DNA of 8,695 bases, taken from contig CAZYAV010000060.1 of NCBI GenBank assembly GCA_964645785.1, positions 1-8,695 of the forward strand. Reading direction: 5' to 3'. Source of the stretch: CALWZE01 sp964645785. Its GTDB lineage: Bacteria > Bacillota > Clostridia > Oscillospirales > Ruminococcaceae. Shown one piece after another: positions 1 to 6,471 of the stretch. How positions within the stretch are numbered: position 1 is the stretch's first letter; each line of letters begins with the position of its first letter. Below the pieces are notes generated by a model. That model had not been told where the DNA came from, ran no database searches, and saw only the letters and a list, made by a program, of their open reading frames with translations. The position numbers and the translations under genes are program-made.

Positions 1-141
1 TCCTTTCGCGGAATAGACGCGGCAGCGGACAGCCGCGCCTGCAAACTGTCCCGCGTGGTGCGGAATCAGAAAGCGCACCTGCCCGTTGTTCGGCGGAAGC
101 CTGATGAGCTGAAAGAGAAAGGGCAACGTGGATTTTTTCAT
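1..141 (-). CDS. Partial unrecognised protein, N-terminal 47 residues
   Basis: An open frame runs leftward from an ATG (complement of 139-141) to the window edge without a stop. The start is supported by an AGGA ribosome binding site about 9 bases upstream on the minus strand. The peptide begins MKKSTLPFLFQLIRLPPNNG and continues with basic and small residues. I see no clear signal peptide, catalytic motif or family signature. Only 47 codons are visible, so no function is offered. A spurious frame remains possible, but the start, ribosome binding site and edge-to-edge openness favour a real gene truncated by the window. Confidence 0.5.
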   Translation of the reverse strand, partial: MKKSTLPFLFQLIRLPPNNGQVRFLIPHHAGQFAGAAVRCRVYSAKG

Positions 142-781
142 GTGAATTTTTCCTATAAAATTCAACGCTAAACCCAAGCTCTGCCTTCTATTCAGAACAA
201 AAGCGTCCCTATCCGGTGCGTCGTCGCGAGCAAAAGGGCGACGCCCTCGCTGTCGCTGCCAATTCTTTGCGGTCAAAGAGCCCGTTGCTTTTTCGCCCTA
301 TGATTGTTTTCTCAATTCTTTTGTGCTGAAGCAAAGTCCGCTTTGCTCCGGATTTTTTTGCAAAAGCACCTCTCGCGTCGTCGCGGGCTCTGCATCGTTT
401 GCGATAGATTTTTCGATAAGCCATCAGCTTACTCGTGCCGTCGTTCCCTCTTCCGCAAAAAGCCCCGCCCGGCTTCACTGCCCGGTCGCTCGTGCCCTTT
501 GGGTAAGGGATACCCTCCCGACACTCCGCGGCACGGCACTTTTAAATGTATATGATAAGTACCCCCGCTCACCCAAAAAGCCGTATACGTGCCGCCGTCC
601 GAAACGGCTGCCGCCACAGCCGGTCGGCATCCATGCGTACCATGTTTATAAGCCTTTAAAGGGAACTCGAGCGCGCTTTGCTTATCTCAGAAGCCGCGCT
701 AACTGCAATCAGAAATGGAGACCCGGCCTAATCAGCGCGCACATTGAGCGCATTCAGAAATTTAAAACAAAGCCTCCCCTC
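142..781. other. Long stretch without a defensible gene
   Basis: About 640 bases between the left-edge gene and the LysR stop codon. Two minus-strand frames (209-478 and 429-617) and the plus-strand frame entering from 323 are open, but their products are Arg/Cys/Ser-rich, overlap each other, lack convincing ribosome binding sites and resemble no family. I read them as chance frames in GC-rich DNA. A 7-bp hairpin (330-347) followed after five bases by seven T (353-359) is a weak plus-strand terminator candidate. No tRNA, rRNA or riboswitch core was recognised. A dispersed intergenic repeat or an unrecognised RNA is possible but unproven. Confidence 0.5.
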
Positions 782-1702
782 TCAAATTTTGAAAATTTGC
801 TTCTGGGCGTCCTCGCGGGCGAGCTCGACAAACGAGGCGACGATCCGGCGGTATTTGGGCAGGGTGACGATGCCGTACTGCGGGTGGAAGTCGTATTCCA
901 GCGGGATGGCGACCAGCTCGTCGTCCTTGGGGATGCCGTATCCGGCGCGCAGGATGACAAGCTCGGAGCTTTTGACGCGCAGCAGCTCGACCCGCCCGTC
1001 GTTCAGCTCGATGGGCAGCGCGTCGGCCTCGAGCATTGTGTGGATTTTCTCCATGACACGCAGCGTCTTGTAGTACGGATCCGGCTGCGCGAGCTGCCCT
1101 GCAGCCGGTGTAATTTCCCTGGCCGTATACCCGCGCAGCTGCTCTATCGAAACGGATGTTTTGCCCGCCAGCGGGTGATTTTTCGACATGACCGCATACA
1201 GACCGATGGTGCACAGCGGCGTGAACCGGAACTGGGCGCTGTCAAACTCCACATCCTCCGGAACCATCAGCGCGCAGTCGATTTGGCGCTTGCGCAGGCT
1301 GGCCAGCATTCTCGGCGGCTTGATTGGGATAAAGGAGGGCTCCGTTTGGGGATAGCGCCTGAGGAACGCCTCAATCAGCCGTGGGGCGAATCGCTCGACC
1401 GACATGTCGTAGTATCCCACAACAAAGGAGGTCTCGGCCTGCCGGTGCTCCTCCTGCGCCAGCTGCACCGCATTTTTGATTTCGTAAACCGAATTGACCA
1501 CCCGCGTGTAAAAGGCGCGCCCGGTCTGGGTCAGCGACACCTTTTTGGTGTTGCGGTCAAACAGCCGGCACCCCAGCTCCCGCTCAAGCGCGCTGATCTG
1601 CTGGGTCACGGCGGATTGGGTCATATACAGCTGCTCCGCCGCGCGGGAGAAGTTGAGGGATTCGGAAATCAGGCAAAAGCACTCCAGCTGCCGCAGGTTC
1701 AT
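782..1702 (-). CDS. LysR-family transcriptional regulator
   Basis: A 306-residue protein of normal LysR length. Residues 1 to about 60 form the winged helix-turn-helix: MNLRQLECF, then FSRAAEQLYMTQSAVTQQIS, then LERELGCRLFDRN and the LTQTG wing, all hallmarks of the family. The rest is a periplasmic-binding-protein-like effector domain, recognisable from VGYYDMS near residue 97 onward. I chose the ATG at complement 1700-1702 because AGAGGAG lies 8 bases upstream and family proteins start this way; a frame-extending ATG 39 bases upstream has no such support. It is transcribed divergently from the MFS gene, the classic arrangement for a LysR protein controlling its neighbour and itself. The effector is unknown and could be the substrate handled by the MFS/UroD unit (inference). 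Confidence 0.93.
   Translation of the reverse strand: MNLRQLECFCLISESLNFSRAAEQLYMTQSAVTQQISALERELGCRLFDRNTKKVSLTQTGRAFYTRVVNSVYEIKNAVQLAQEEHRQAETSFVVGYYDMSVERFAPRLIEAFLRRYPQTEPSFIPIKPPRMLASLRKRQIDCALMVPEDVEFDSAQFRFTPLCTIGLYAVMSKNHPLAGKTSVSIEQLRGYTAREITPAAGQLAQPDPYYKTLRVMEKIHTMLEADALPIELNDGRVELLRVKSSELVILRAGYGIPKDDELVAIPLEYDFHPQYGIVTLPKYRRIVASFVELAREDAQKQIFKI
783..799. repeat. AT-rich perfect palindrome over the LysR stop
   Basis: CAAATTTT and AAAATTTG arms of eight bases flank a single central base and overlap the LysR stop codon (complement of 782-784). The stem is A/T-only apart from the outer pair, and no long T-tract follows on the minus strand, so it is a poor intrinsic terminator. It may simply reflect the codons at the protein's C-terminus (QIFKI). 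Confidence 0.4.
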
Positions 1703-1751
1703 TTTCGTAACTCCTCTGGTTGCTTCGTTACTTATTAGCATCGCTTATGGT

Positions 1752-1780
1752 ATTATACAATATTCTCAATTCACTTTCAA
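1752..1780 (-). promoter_or_regulatory. Promoter of the LysR gene
   Basis: On the minus strand, TTGAAA (complement of 1775-1780) is followed after exactly 17 bases by TATAAT (complement of 1752-1757), a near-consensus sigma-70 promoter. Transcription would begin near 1745, giving a leader of about 40 bases to the ATG at 1702. It overlaps the divergent MFS promoter, so LysR autoregulation by competition is plausible. Confidence 0.72.
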
Positions 1781-1797
1781 GTCAATTTTTGTATAAT
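1770..1797 (+). promoter_or_regulatory. Promoter of the MFS transporter unit
   Basis: A perfect TATAAT lies at 1792-1797 with TTCACT (4 of 6 consensus) at 1770-1775 and a 16-base spacer. The strong -10 with a weak -35 is typical of a promoter needing an activator, fitting the adjacent divergent LysR gene. Transcription would start near 1804 and leave a leader of about 130 bases before the ATG at 1937. I saw no known riboswitch consensus, including cobalamin, in that leader. Confidence 0.55.
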
Positions 1798-1936
1798 TTA
1801 CACAAACCAGATGTGCAATTCAGGCGGTAGGGGGTCGCACCAAGGCAGCATATGGTTTTGCGGCGCGCGGCGGGCGTGTCCCACGGCGCGGCTATGTGAA
1901 AGCAGTGCAGGTACTGTAATTTGGGAGGAAAACACA

Positions 1937-3192
1937 ATGAGCAATGAAGCTACTCCGAGTAAATTGTCCAAGCAGGAATGGCTGGTCGCTATCCTCGGCG
2001 CGATGGCTTTTCGGGTCACTGCGGCGTGTGCTATATGGTACACAGCTATTCCGCCCTGTTTAAAGAAGTGTGCGGTTACACCGACGCGCAGCTCGGCCTT
2101 GTCATGAGCATGGTCGGCGTTGTCGCCGTCATCTCCTACTTTATCGGCGGTTTCCTGGCCGACATGATCCGCCCGAAGCTCCTGCTGATGTTCAGCTACG
2201 CTTCGGTATTTGTCCTTTCTCTCGCCCTTTTGACCTTCCCGTCCTTTAATATCTTCTTCATTCTGTTTATCTTTATCGCCGTTCTCACCCTCGCGCCGTT
2301 CTGGTGCCCGTTGAGCAAGACGATTGCCCAGATTGCCGGCGACAACACCGGCAAGGTGATGGGCATCTTCTTCGGCGCGGTCGGCATCTTCATGATTGGC
2401 GGCGGCGTGGTCGCTTCGGCGCTCATCGCGGCATTTGAGGCAAAGACGGGTCTGATCGCTCTCGTCATCTTCTATTGCGCCATGATGGTCGTCTGCTTTG
2501 TCGCGTGGCCGTTTATCGACAAGAGCAAAAAGGGCGACAAGATGGAGAAAACCAACTCCATCAGCCTCAAGCTGATCGGCAAACTGATTACGAACGCGGA
2601 TATGTGGCTTGCCTGGCTCATGATCACCTGCATCAATCAGGCGTATTTCGGCTTTACCCAGGCCACCCCGCTGCTCACCGACCGCTTCGGCGTCAGCGTT
2701 GCGACCATGACCCTGCTGGGCACCATCCGTACCTACGGCGTCCGCGCGTTCATGGGCCCGATTGGCGGCTCCACTGCCAACAAGGTCGGCTCGGTCAAGG
2801 CGCTGTACATCATGTTTGGCATGTTCGGAATCGGCGCGGCCATGCTTCTCTTCCTGCCGTGGACCCCAAGCCTGAAAATTCTGGGCATCGCCGCCATGCT
2901 GATTATGGCCTGCGGCTTTGCGGGTCATCAGCCGATTGAGACCACCATCCTCACCGATATGAAGACCCCGCCGTACATCCTCGGCACCTCGATTGGCCTG
3001 CTGAGCTCGGTCATTTGCATTCCGGATTCGTTTACCTACGTCATTTCCGGCAACCTCATCACCAAGTACGGCGATCTCGGCTATCGGATCACCTTCGCCT
3101 CCTGCTTCGTCTGGGTTGCAATCGGCATCTTGTGCGGCGTTGTGATGACCAGGCGCATGAAGAACGGCAAAAACAAGGTGGCCGAGCTTTAA
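1937..3192 (+). pseudogene. MFS transporter, frameshifted near codon 25
   Basis: An integral-membrane carrier of the major facilitator superfamily, about 418 residues after repair. The start at 1937 has GGGAGG eight bases upstream and reads MSNEATPSKLSKQEWLVAIL, then leaves frame at a run of four T (2008-2011). Adding one T joins it to the next frame as ...GAMAFSGHCGVCYMVHSYSALF, which stays open to TAA at 3190-3192. The loop after the second helix reads GGFLADMIRPKL, matching the MFS GxLaDrxGrr motif. About twelve hydrophobic segments are visible, with a charged central loop (DKSKKGDKMEKTN) between the halves. No start with a ribosome binding site exists in the downstream frame, so the gene is disrupted as written. 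Substrate cannot be read from sequence. It may be a true mutation or a sequencing error. Confidence 0.8.
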
Positions 3193-3228
3193 AAACAGCC
3201 CACAATCTATCCCTTCTTATTTATCTGC

Positions 3229-3278
3229 CTTGAGAAAAGCGGTTTAATCAAGCTGAACGATTAAACTGCTTTCTCAAG
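3229..3278. other. Long hairpin between MFS and UroD-like genes
   Basis: CTTGAGAAA at 3229-3237 pairs with TTTCTCAAG at 3270-3278, and pairing continues inward to 3249/3259 with one bulged A and one G-U pair, giving about 20 bp closed by a 9-base loop. No U-tract follows on either strand, so it is not a classical intrinsic terminator. It could be a processing or mRNA-stabilising element that sets different levels of the two products, or a weak terminator. Confidence 0.55.
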
Positions 3279-3343
3279 CGCGGAACCAGATTGCGGGTGC
3301 TTGTGCGCCCGCAAAACTCTATTGAACGCGAGGTATTCCTTCT

Positions 3344-4519
3344 ATGAGAAACGCAAAGGAATTGGCAAAAGAGCGCAAGCAGCTGTTCCGGGACACCATG
3401 GATCCCGACAAAAAGCCGGAACGTTTCCTGACCTCCGGCAACGACAGCGTCTGGAAGATCTATGACGCGGGCGAGACGCTCAGCGGCGCAATTTACGATT
3501 ACCGCGTCATGTGGCATGTCATGTCCCGCTATCACGAGACCTATGGCTATGACTGCTACGGCAACTACGGCGACCGCAATCCGTTTAAATTTGCGGACAT
3601 TCTGAACACCAACTTTTACAGCATCGACAACGCGACGTTTTCGTTCAACGTCCGGGACGATTTCCCCATGTCGGAGGATGAGTATCCCGACCTTATCAAA
3701 AAGGGCTATGTCCGCTTTTTGATGGAGAACGCGCTGCCCAAGATGGGCGGTTGGAAAACGCACGAGGAGGGCATGGACAGGCTCAAACGCAGCGTCGGCC
3801 CCTATCTCGAGCATCAGTCCTATTGCTCGGACATCCCCAAGCATTTCTACGAGACCTACGGCGTGCCCAAAACGAGCAACGCGTTCTTTGACCCGGCGCT
3901 GGAGTATTTCGTCTGGGGTCTGCGCGGTATGAAAGGCATCTCGATCGACCTGCGCCGCCGCCCGCAGGAGGTGCTGGACGCTTTCGCGGTTGTGGACGAG
4001 TTTTACTGGCCGGGCTATGAGAGCAGCATCAAGGCGATGGAGGGGAAGGAATCGGACGAGTACCTGTTCAACGCCGGCTCCTGCAACATGGGTTACACCC
4101 TTCTCAGCCCCAAGCAGTTTGAGAAATTCTACTGGCCGATCTTCAAAAAATCCATCGACATGGCTGTCGAGCGCGGCATGACCTATTATGTCTTTGCCGA
4201 GGGCGAGATGGGCAGCCGGCTGGATTTCTTCCAGGATATCCCGAAGGGGCATCTCGGCTTTGGGCTGGAGATGGACAAACCCGAGGTTGTGCGCGAGAAG
4301 CTGCCCAACGTCGTGCTGATTGGCGGCTTCCCCTCCCGGCTGATGTACACAGGCAGCAAGGAGGAGTGCCTCGAGCACGCCAGAAAGCTGTTCGACACCA
4401 TGGCGCAGGACGGCAACTACATCTACATGATCGACAAGATGATCTCGTTCCCGAACGACGTCAAGGCCGAAAATCTCAAGGCGGTTCTGGATCTCGCTAA
4501 ATCGTACAAACTGAACTGA
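3344..4519 (+). CDS. Uroporphyrinogen decarboxylase superfamily protein (corrinoid methyltransferase-like, atypical)
   Basis: A 391-residue soluble protein starting at an ATG with GAGG ten bases upstream. The overall pattern fits the UroD/MtaA/MtbA TIM-barrel superfamily: a mid-protein stretch with GISIDLRRRPQEVLDAF (about residues 198-214), GSCNMGYTLLSPKQFEKFYWP (245-265), FAEGEMGSRLDFFQDIPKG (284-302), VVLIGGFPSRLM (323-334) and a C-terminal FPNDVKAENLKAVLD (369-383). It is not HemE: the N-terminal arginine-rich HemE motif is absent. Family members of the MtaA/MtbA type move methyl groups between a corrinoid protein and a thiol using a His-x-Cys...Cys zinc site. Here the HxC position reads F284-A-E286 and the C-terminal Cys segment reads IDKMISFP with no Cys. 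So the reaction is uncertain. It follows the MFS gene and may share its transcript. Confidence 0.82.
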   Translation: MRNAKELAKERKQLFRDTMDPDKKPERFLTSGNDSVWKIYDAGETLSGAIYDYRVMWHVMSRYHETYGYDCYGNYGDRNPFKFADILNTNFYSIDNATFSFNVRDDFPMSEDEYPDLIKKGYVRFLMENALPKMGGWKTHEEGMDRLKRSVGPYLEHQSYCSDIPKHFYETYGVPKTSNAFFDPALEYFVWGLRGMKGISIDLRRRPQEVLDAFAVVDEFYWPGYESSIKAMEGKESDEYLFNAGSCNMGYTLLSPKQFEKFYWPIFKKSIDMAVERGMTYYVFAEGEMGSRLDFFQDIPKGHLGFGLEMDKPEVVREKLPNVVLIGGFPSRLMYTGSKEECLEHARKLFDTMAQDGNYIYMIDKMISFPNDVKAENLKAVLDLAKSYKLN

Positions 4520-4531
4520 GGGGGATGCATC

Positions 4532-4660
4532 ATGGAAGAGAAAATTCTGGATATGGATCGCGATTGGGAGACGCTGAAAAGCTATTTCCCGGACGAAATC
4601 CCCGAAGATGCGCGCGACGGTCTGCTGACCTGGCTGATCGTCTCCGCAATCACAAACTGA
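4532..4660 (+). CDS. Small hypothetical protein, 42 residues
   Basis: An ATG at 4532 lies 12 bases after the UroD-like stop and has GAGGGGG just upstream, so it is placed for coupled translation. The product begins MEEKILDMDRDWETLKSYFP, is acidic, and ends LLTWLIVSAITN at a TGA immediately before the large hairpin. I do not recognise a family. It could be a genuine small partner of the UroD-like protein, or the residual N-terminus of a longer gene whose remainder was lost at the hairpin. Codon use resembles the neighbours. A competing ATG at 4525 in another frame has poorer spacing. Confidence 0.45.
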   Translation: MEEKILDMDRDWETLKSYFPDEIPEDARDGLLTWLIVSAITN

Positions 4661-4669
4661 TTGATTTAC

Positions 4670-4718
4670 AAGCCGGCGAACGGGCATGGGCAAACTGCCC
4701 ATGCCCGTTCGCCGGTTT
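4670..4718. terminator. Very long perfect hairpin ending the MFS/UroD unit
   Basis: Arms at 4670-4692 and 4696-4718 pair over 23 positions with one G-U pair and a three-base loop. The core GAACGGGCATGGGCA is matched by TGCCCATGCCCGTTC. It sits directly after the small ORF and before the promoter of the next operon. Only three T follow, so Rho-independent termination is likely but not textbook; an mRNA 3'-stabilising role or a bidirectional block is also possible. Confidence 0.6.
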
Positions 4719-4774
4719 CCAGCTCTGTAGGCAAGCTGCACAAAACAGGCGCCCAAAAACCGACGCAATTACAA

Positions 4775-4803
4775 TTGAAATTCGCCTGCCGCCGTCACAT
4801 AAT
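4775..4803 (+). promoter_or_regulatory. Promoter of the chaperonin-like/BCCT operon
   Basis: TTGAAA at 4775-4780 is followed after exactly 17 bases by CATAAT at 4798-4803. Transcription would start near 4810, leaving about 75 bases before the ATG at 4887. No CIRCE inverted repeat, the usual HrcA operator of groE operons in Gram-positive bacteria, is visible in that leader, suggesting control apart from the heat-shock regulon. Confidence 0.6.
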
Positions 4804-4886
4804 GGGTCATAAGCGGCCTGCCGCTGTGCGGTTCGCCCCAATTCCGCGGCCGAGCGGCGCAGCGGTTCAGGAAGGATCTGTTTAGG

Positions 4887-6458
4887 ATGACGTCACTGCA
4901 ATATAATCAAGATCTCGCGCGCAGGCTCGCGGCGGGCGCCGATGCGCTTGACCGGGCGCTCGCCGCGAGCTACGGCCCCAGGGGCAGGAATATTCTGTTT
5001 GAGCAGACCTATGACCTGCCGCTTGTCATGAAGCGCGGCAGCGTTGCGCTCAAGGAGATGACCCTGCCCGACCGGGCGGAAAATTTCGCGGTTGTGGCGC
5101 TGCGCGACGCGGCCGAACAGGTTGTGCAGCGGACGGGCGGCGGGTCGCTGACCACCGTGCTGCTTGCGTGCGCCATGCTGCGGGCGGGCTTCAAACAGAT
5201 TGCCGCCGGCGCGGATCCGCTGCAGCTGCGCGAGGGTATCCGGCAGGCGGCGCAGGACGCGCGGCAGGCTATCGCCGGCGCTGCCGTGCCGGTTGCGGAC
5301 ACGGCGGCGCTGCGGCAGGTGATTGAGACGGCGGCGCAGGACGACGAGGTGACCCGGGTGCTTGGCGATGCGTTTGACCGGCTTGGCCTGCACGGGGTGG
5401 TCACGGTTGAGGACAGCCAGCTTGTGCGCACCGAGGTGAACGGCGGCGGCATCCGGTACGAATACGGGCTTCAGTCCATTCACTTCGCCAACGACAGCGC
5501 CGGCAAAAAGGCGCTGCTGGACAGGCCGCATATCCTGCTTGTCAACGACAAGCTGACCGGCCTGCGGCAGCTGCAAACCCTGCTGGAGCAGCTGATCGAC
5601 GCGGATGAGGAGCTGCTGCTGATTGCGGAGGATTATAGCCCCGAGCTGGTGCAGGGTCTGCTGACCAACGTCAAAAACGGCGTTTTCCGCCTTGTGGCCG
5701 CGAAAGCGCCGGGGCACGGCGATACCCGCCGCCGCCACATGGCCGCGCTCGCAGCGAGGACGGGCGGGATGCTGCTCGACAAAGAAACCGGCCTGCGCCT
5801 GGAGGACTGCGGCCTCGAAATCTGCGGGCGGGCGCAGAGCGCCTTAATCGACAAGGACTTCACCAGCATCCAGCCCTATCCCATGCAGGAGACGCCGCAG
5901 CTGCGTAGCCTGCGGCGCCAGACCGAAGCCGCGATGGCCGCCCAGACCGATCCCTACGAAATCGAGAAATATCAGCTCACCCTGTCGATCCTTTCGGGCA
6001 GCGTCCTGAATATCCTGGTCGGCGGGACGACAGAGTACGAGATGTTTGAAAAAAAGCACAGATACGAGGCGGCGCTCGGCGCGGCAGGCGCCGCTGTTCG
6101 CGGCGGCGTTGTGCCCGGCGGAGGCGCCGGCTTCCTGCTCGGTTACGGCGCGGTTCGGCAACAATGCGCGTCCTTTGCCGGCGACAGGGGCGCGGGCGCG
6201 CGCTGTGTGCTGGAGGCGCTGCGCGCGCCGGTTGCCCGCCTTGCCGAAAGATGCGGGGCGGACGGCGCTGCCGCGGCGGCGCGGGCGACCGCTGCGCCGT
6301 GCGTGGGCGCGGGGCTGAACATTGTCAGCGGCCGGTGGGAAGATCTTGCGCGCGCCGGCGTTCTGGATCCGGCCGAGACCCTCTGCGCCGCGCTTGAGGC
6401 GGCCGCGAGCGCGGCGTCCACCCTGCTGACCCTGCAAGCCGCTGTGCTTCCCCAATAA
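4887..6458 (+). CDS. Divergent GroEL-like chaperonin paralogue lacking ATPase aspartates
   Basis: A 523-residue chaperonin homologue; GroEL is about 548. The start has AAGGA about ten bases upstream. Equatorial, intermediate and apical segments align end to end: ASYGPRGRN (28-35, GroEL LGPKGRN), GVVTVED (170-176), ILLVNDKL (216-223), LLLIAEDYSPEL (243-254), AAKAPGHGD (271-279), VGGTTEYEMFEKK (378-390), GGVVPGGG (406-413), GVLDP (491-495). Known GroEL ATP/Mg residues are replaced: D52 by R50 (KDG to KRG), D87 by G85 (GDGTTT to GGGSLT) and D398 by A395. The C-terminal Gly-Met tail is missing. Apical residues equivalent to Y199 and Y203 are L195 and H199. It is therefore probably not a cycling foldase; a scaffold or dedicated binding role is inferred. 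No groES adjoins. The BCCT gene follows after 13 bases, so the two are co-transcribed. Confidence 0.88.
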   Translation: MTSLQYNQDLARRLAAGADALDRALAASYGPRGRNILFEQTYDLPLVMKRGSVALKEMTLPDRAENFAVVALRDAAEQVVQRTGGGSLTTVLLACAMLRAGFKQIAAGADPLQLREGIRQAAQDARQAIAGAAVPVADTAALRQVIETAAQDDEVTRVLGDAFDRLGLHGVVTVEDSQLVRTEVNGGGIRYEYGLQSIHFANDSAGKKALLDRPHILLVNDKLTGLRQLQTLLEQLIDADEELLLIAEDYSPELVQGLLTNVKNGVFRLVAAKAPGHGDTRRRHMAALAARTGGMLLDKETGLRLEDCGLEICGRAQSALIDKDFTSIQPYPMQETPQLRSLRRQTEAAMAAQTDPYEIEKYQLTLSILSGSVLNILVGGTTEYEMFEKKHRYEAALGAAGAAVRGGVVPGGGAGFLLGYGAVRQQCASFAGDRGAGARCVLEALRAPVARLAERCGADGAAAAARATAAPCVGAGLNIVSGRWEDLARAGVLDPAETLCAALEAAASAASTLLTLQAAVLPQ

Positions 6459-6471
6459 GGAGTATTCAACA

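Larger units (their letters stand above)
1752..1797. repeat. Inverted repeat spanning the divergent promoters
   Basis: ATTATACAA at 1752-1760 is the exact reverse complement of TTGTATAAT at 1789-1797, with 28 bases between. Each arm contains the -10 box of one of the two divergent promoters. The symmetry may be only matching promoter elements, or may form part of a regulator site. Confidence 0.55.

Noticed and set aside
209..617. Two minus-strand frames in the left intergenic region
   Set aside because: They overlap, are rich in Arg and Cys, lack ribosome binding sites and match no family I know. Kept only as part of the unexplained-gap finding.
323..1738. Plus-strand frame of 471 codons
   Set aside because: It lies antisense to the well-supported LysR gene and its product shows no family features; the length reflects GC-rich codon structure.
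1804..1936. Possible riboswitch in the MFS leader
   Set aside because: The leader is about 130 bases, but I found no cobalamin-box or other known aptamer consensus and no clear terminator or antiterminator pair.
1798..2928. Minus-strand frame of 376 codons, His/Asp/Glu-rich
   Set aside because: It is a shadow of the MFS gene: the composition is what reverse-reading hydrophobic codons produces, and it overlaps the divergent promoter.
3344..4519. Calling the UroD-like gene hemE
   Set aside because: The HemE N-terminal arginine motif is absent, no heme genes are nearby, and the context is transport and possible C1 metabolism.
3248..4768. Minus-strand frame of 506 codons
   Set aside because: It is antisense to the UroD-like gene, covers the strong hairpin and has no ribosome binding site or recognisable domain.
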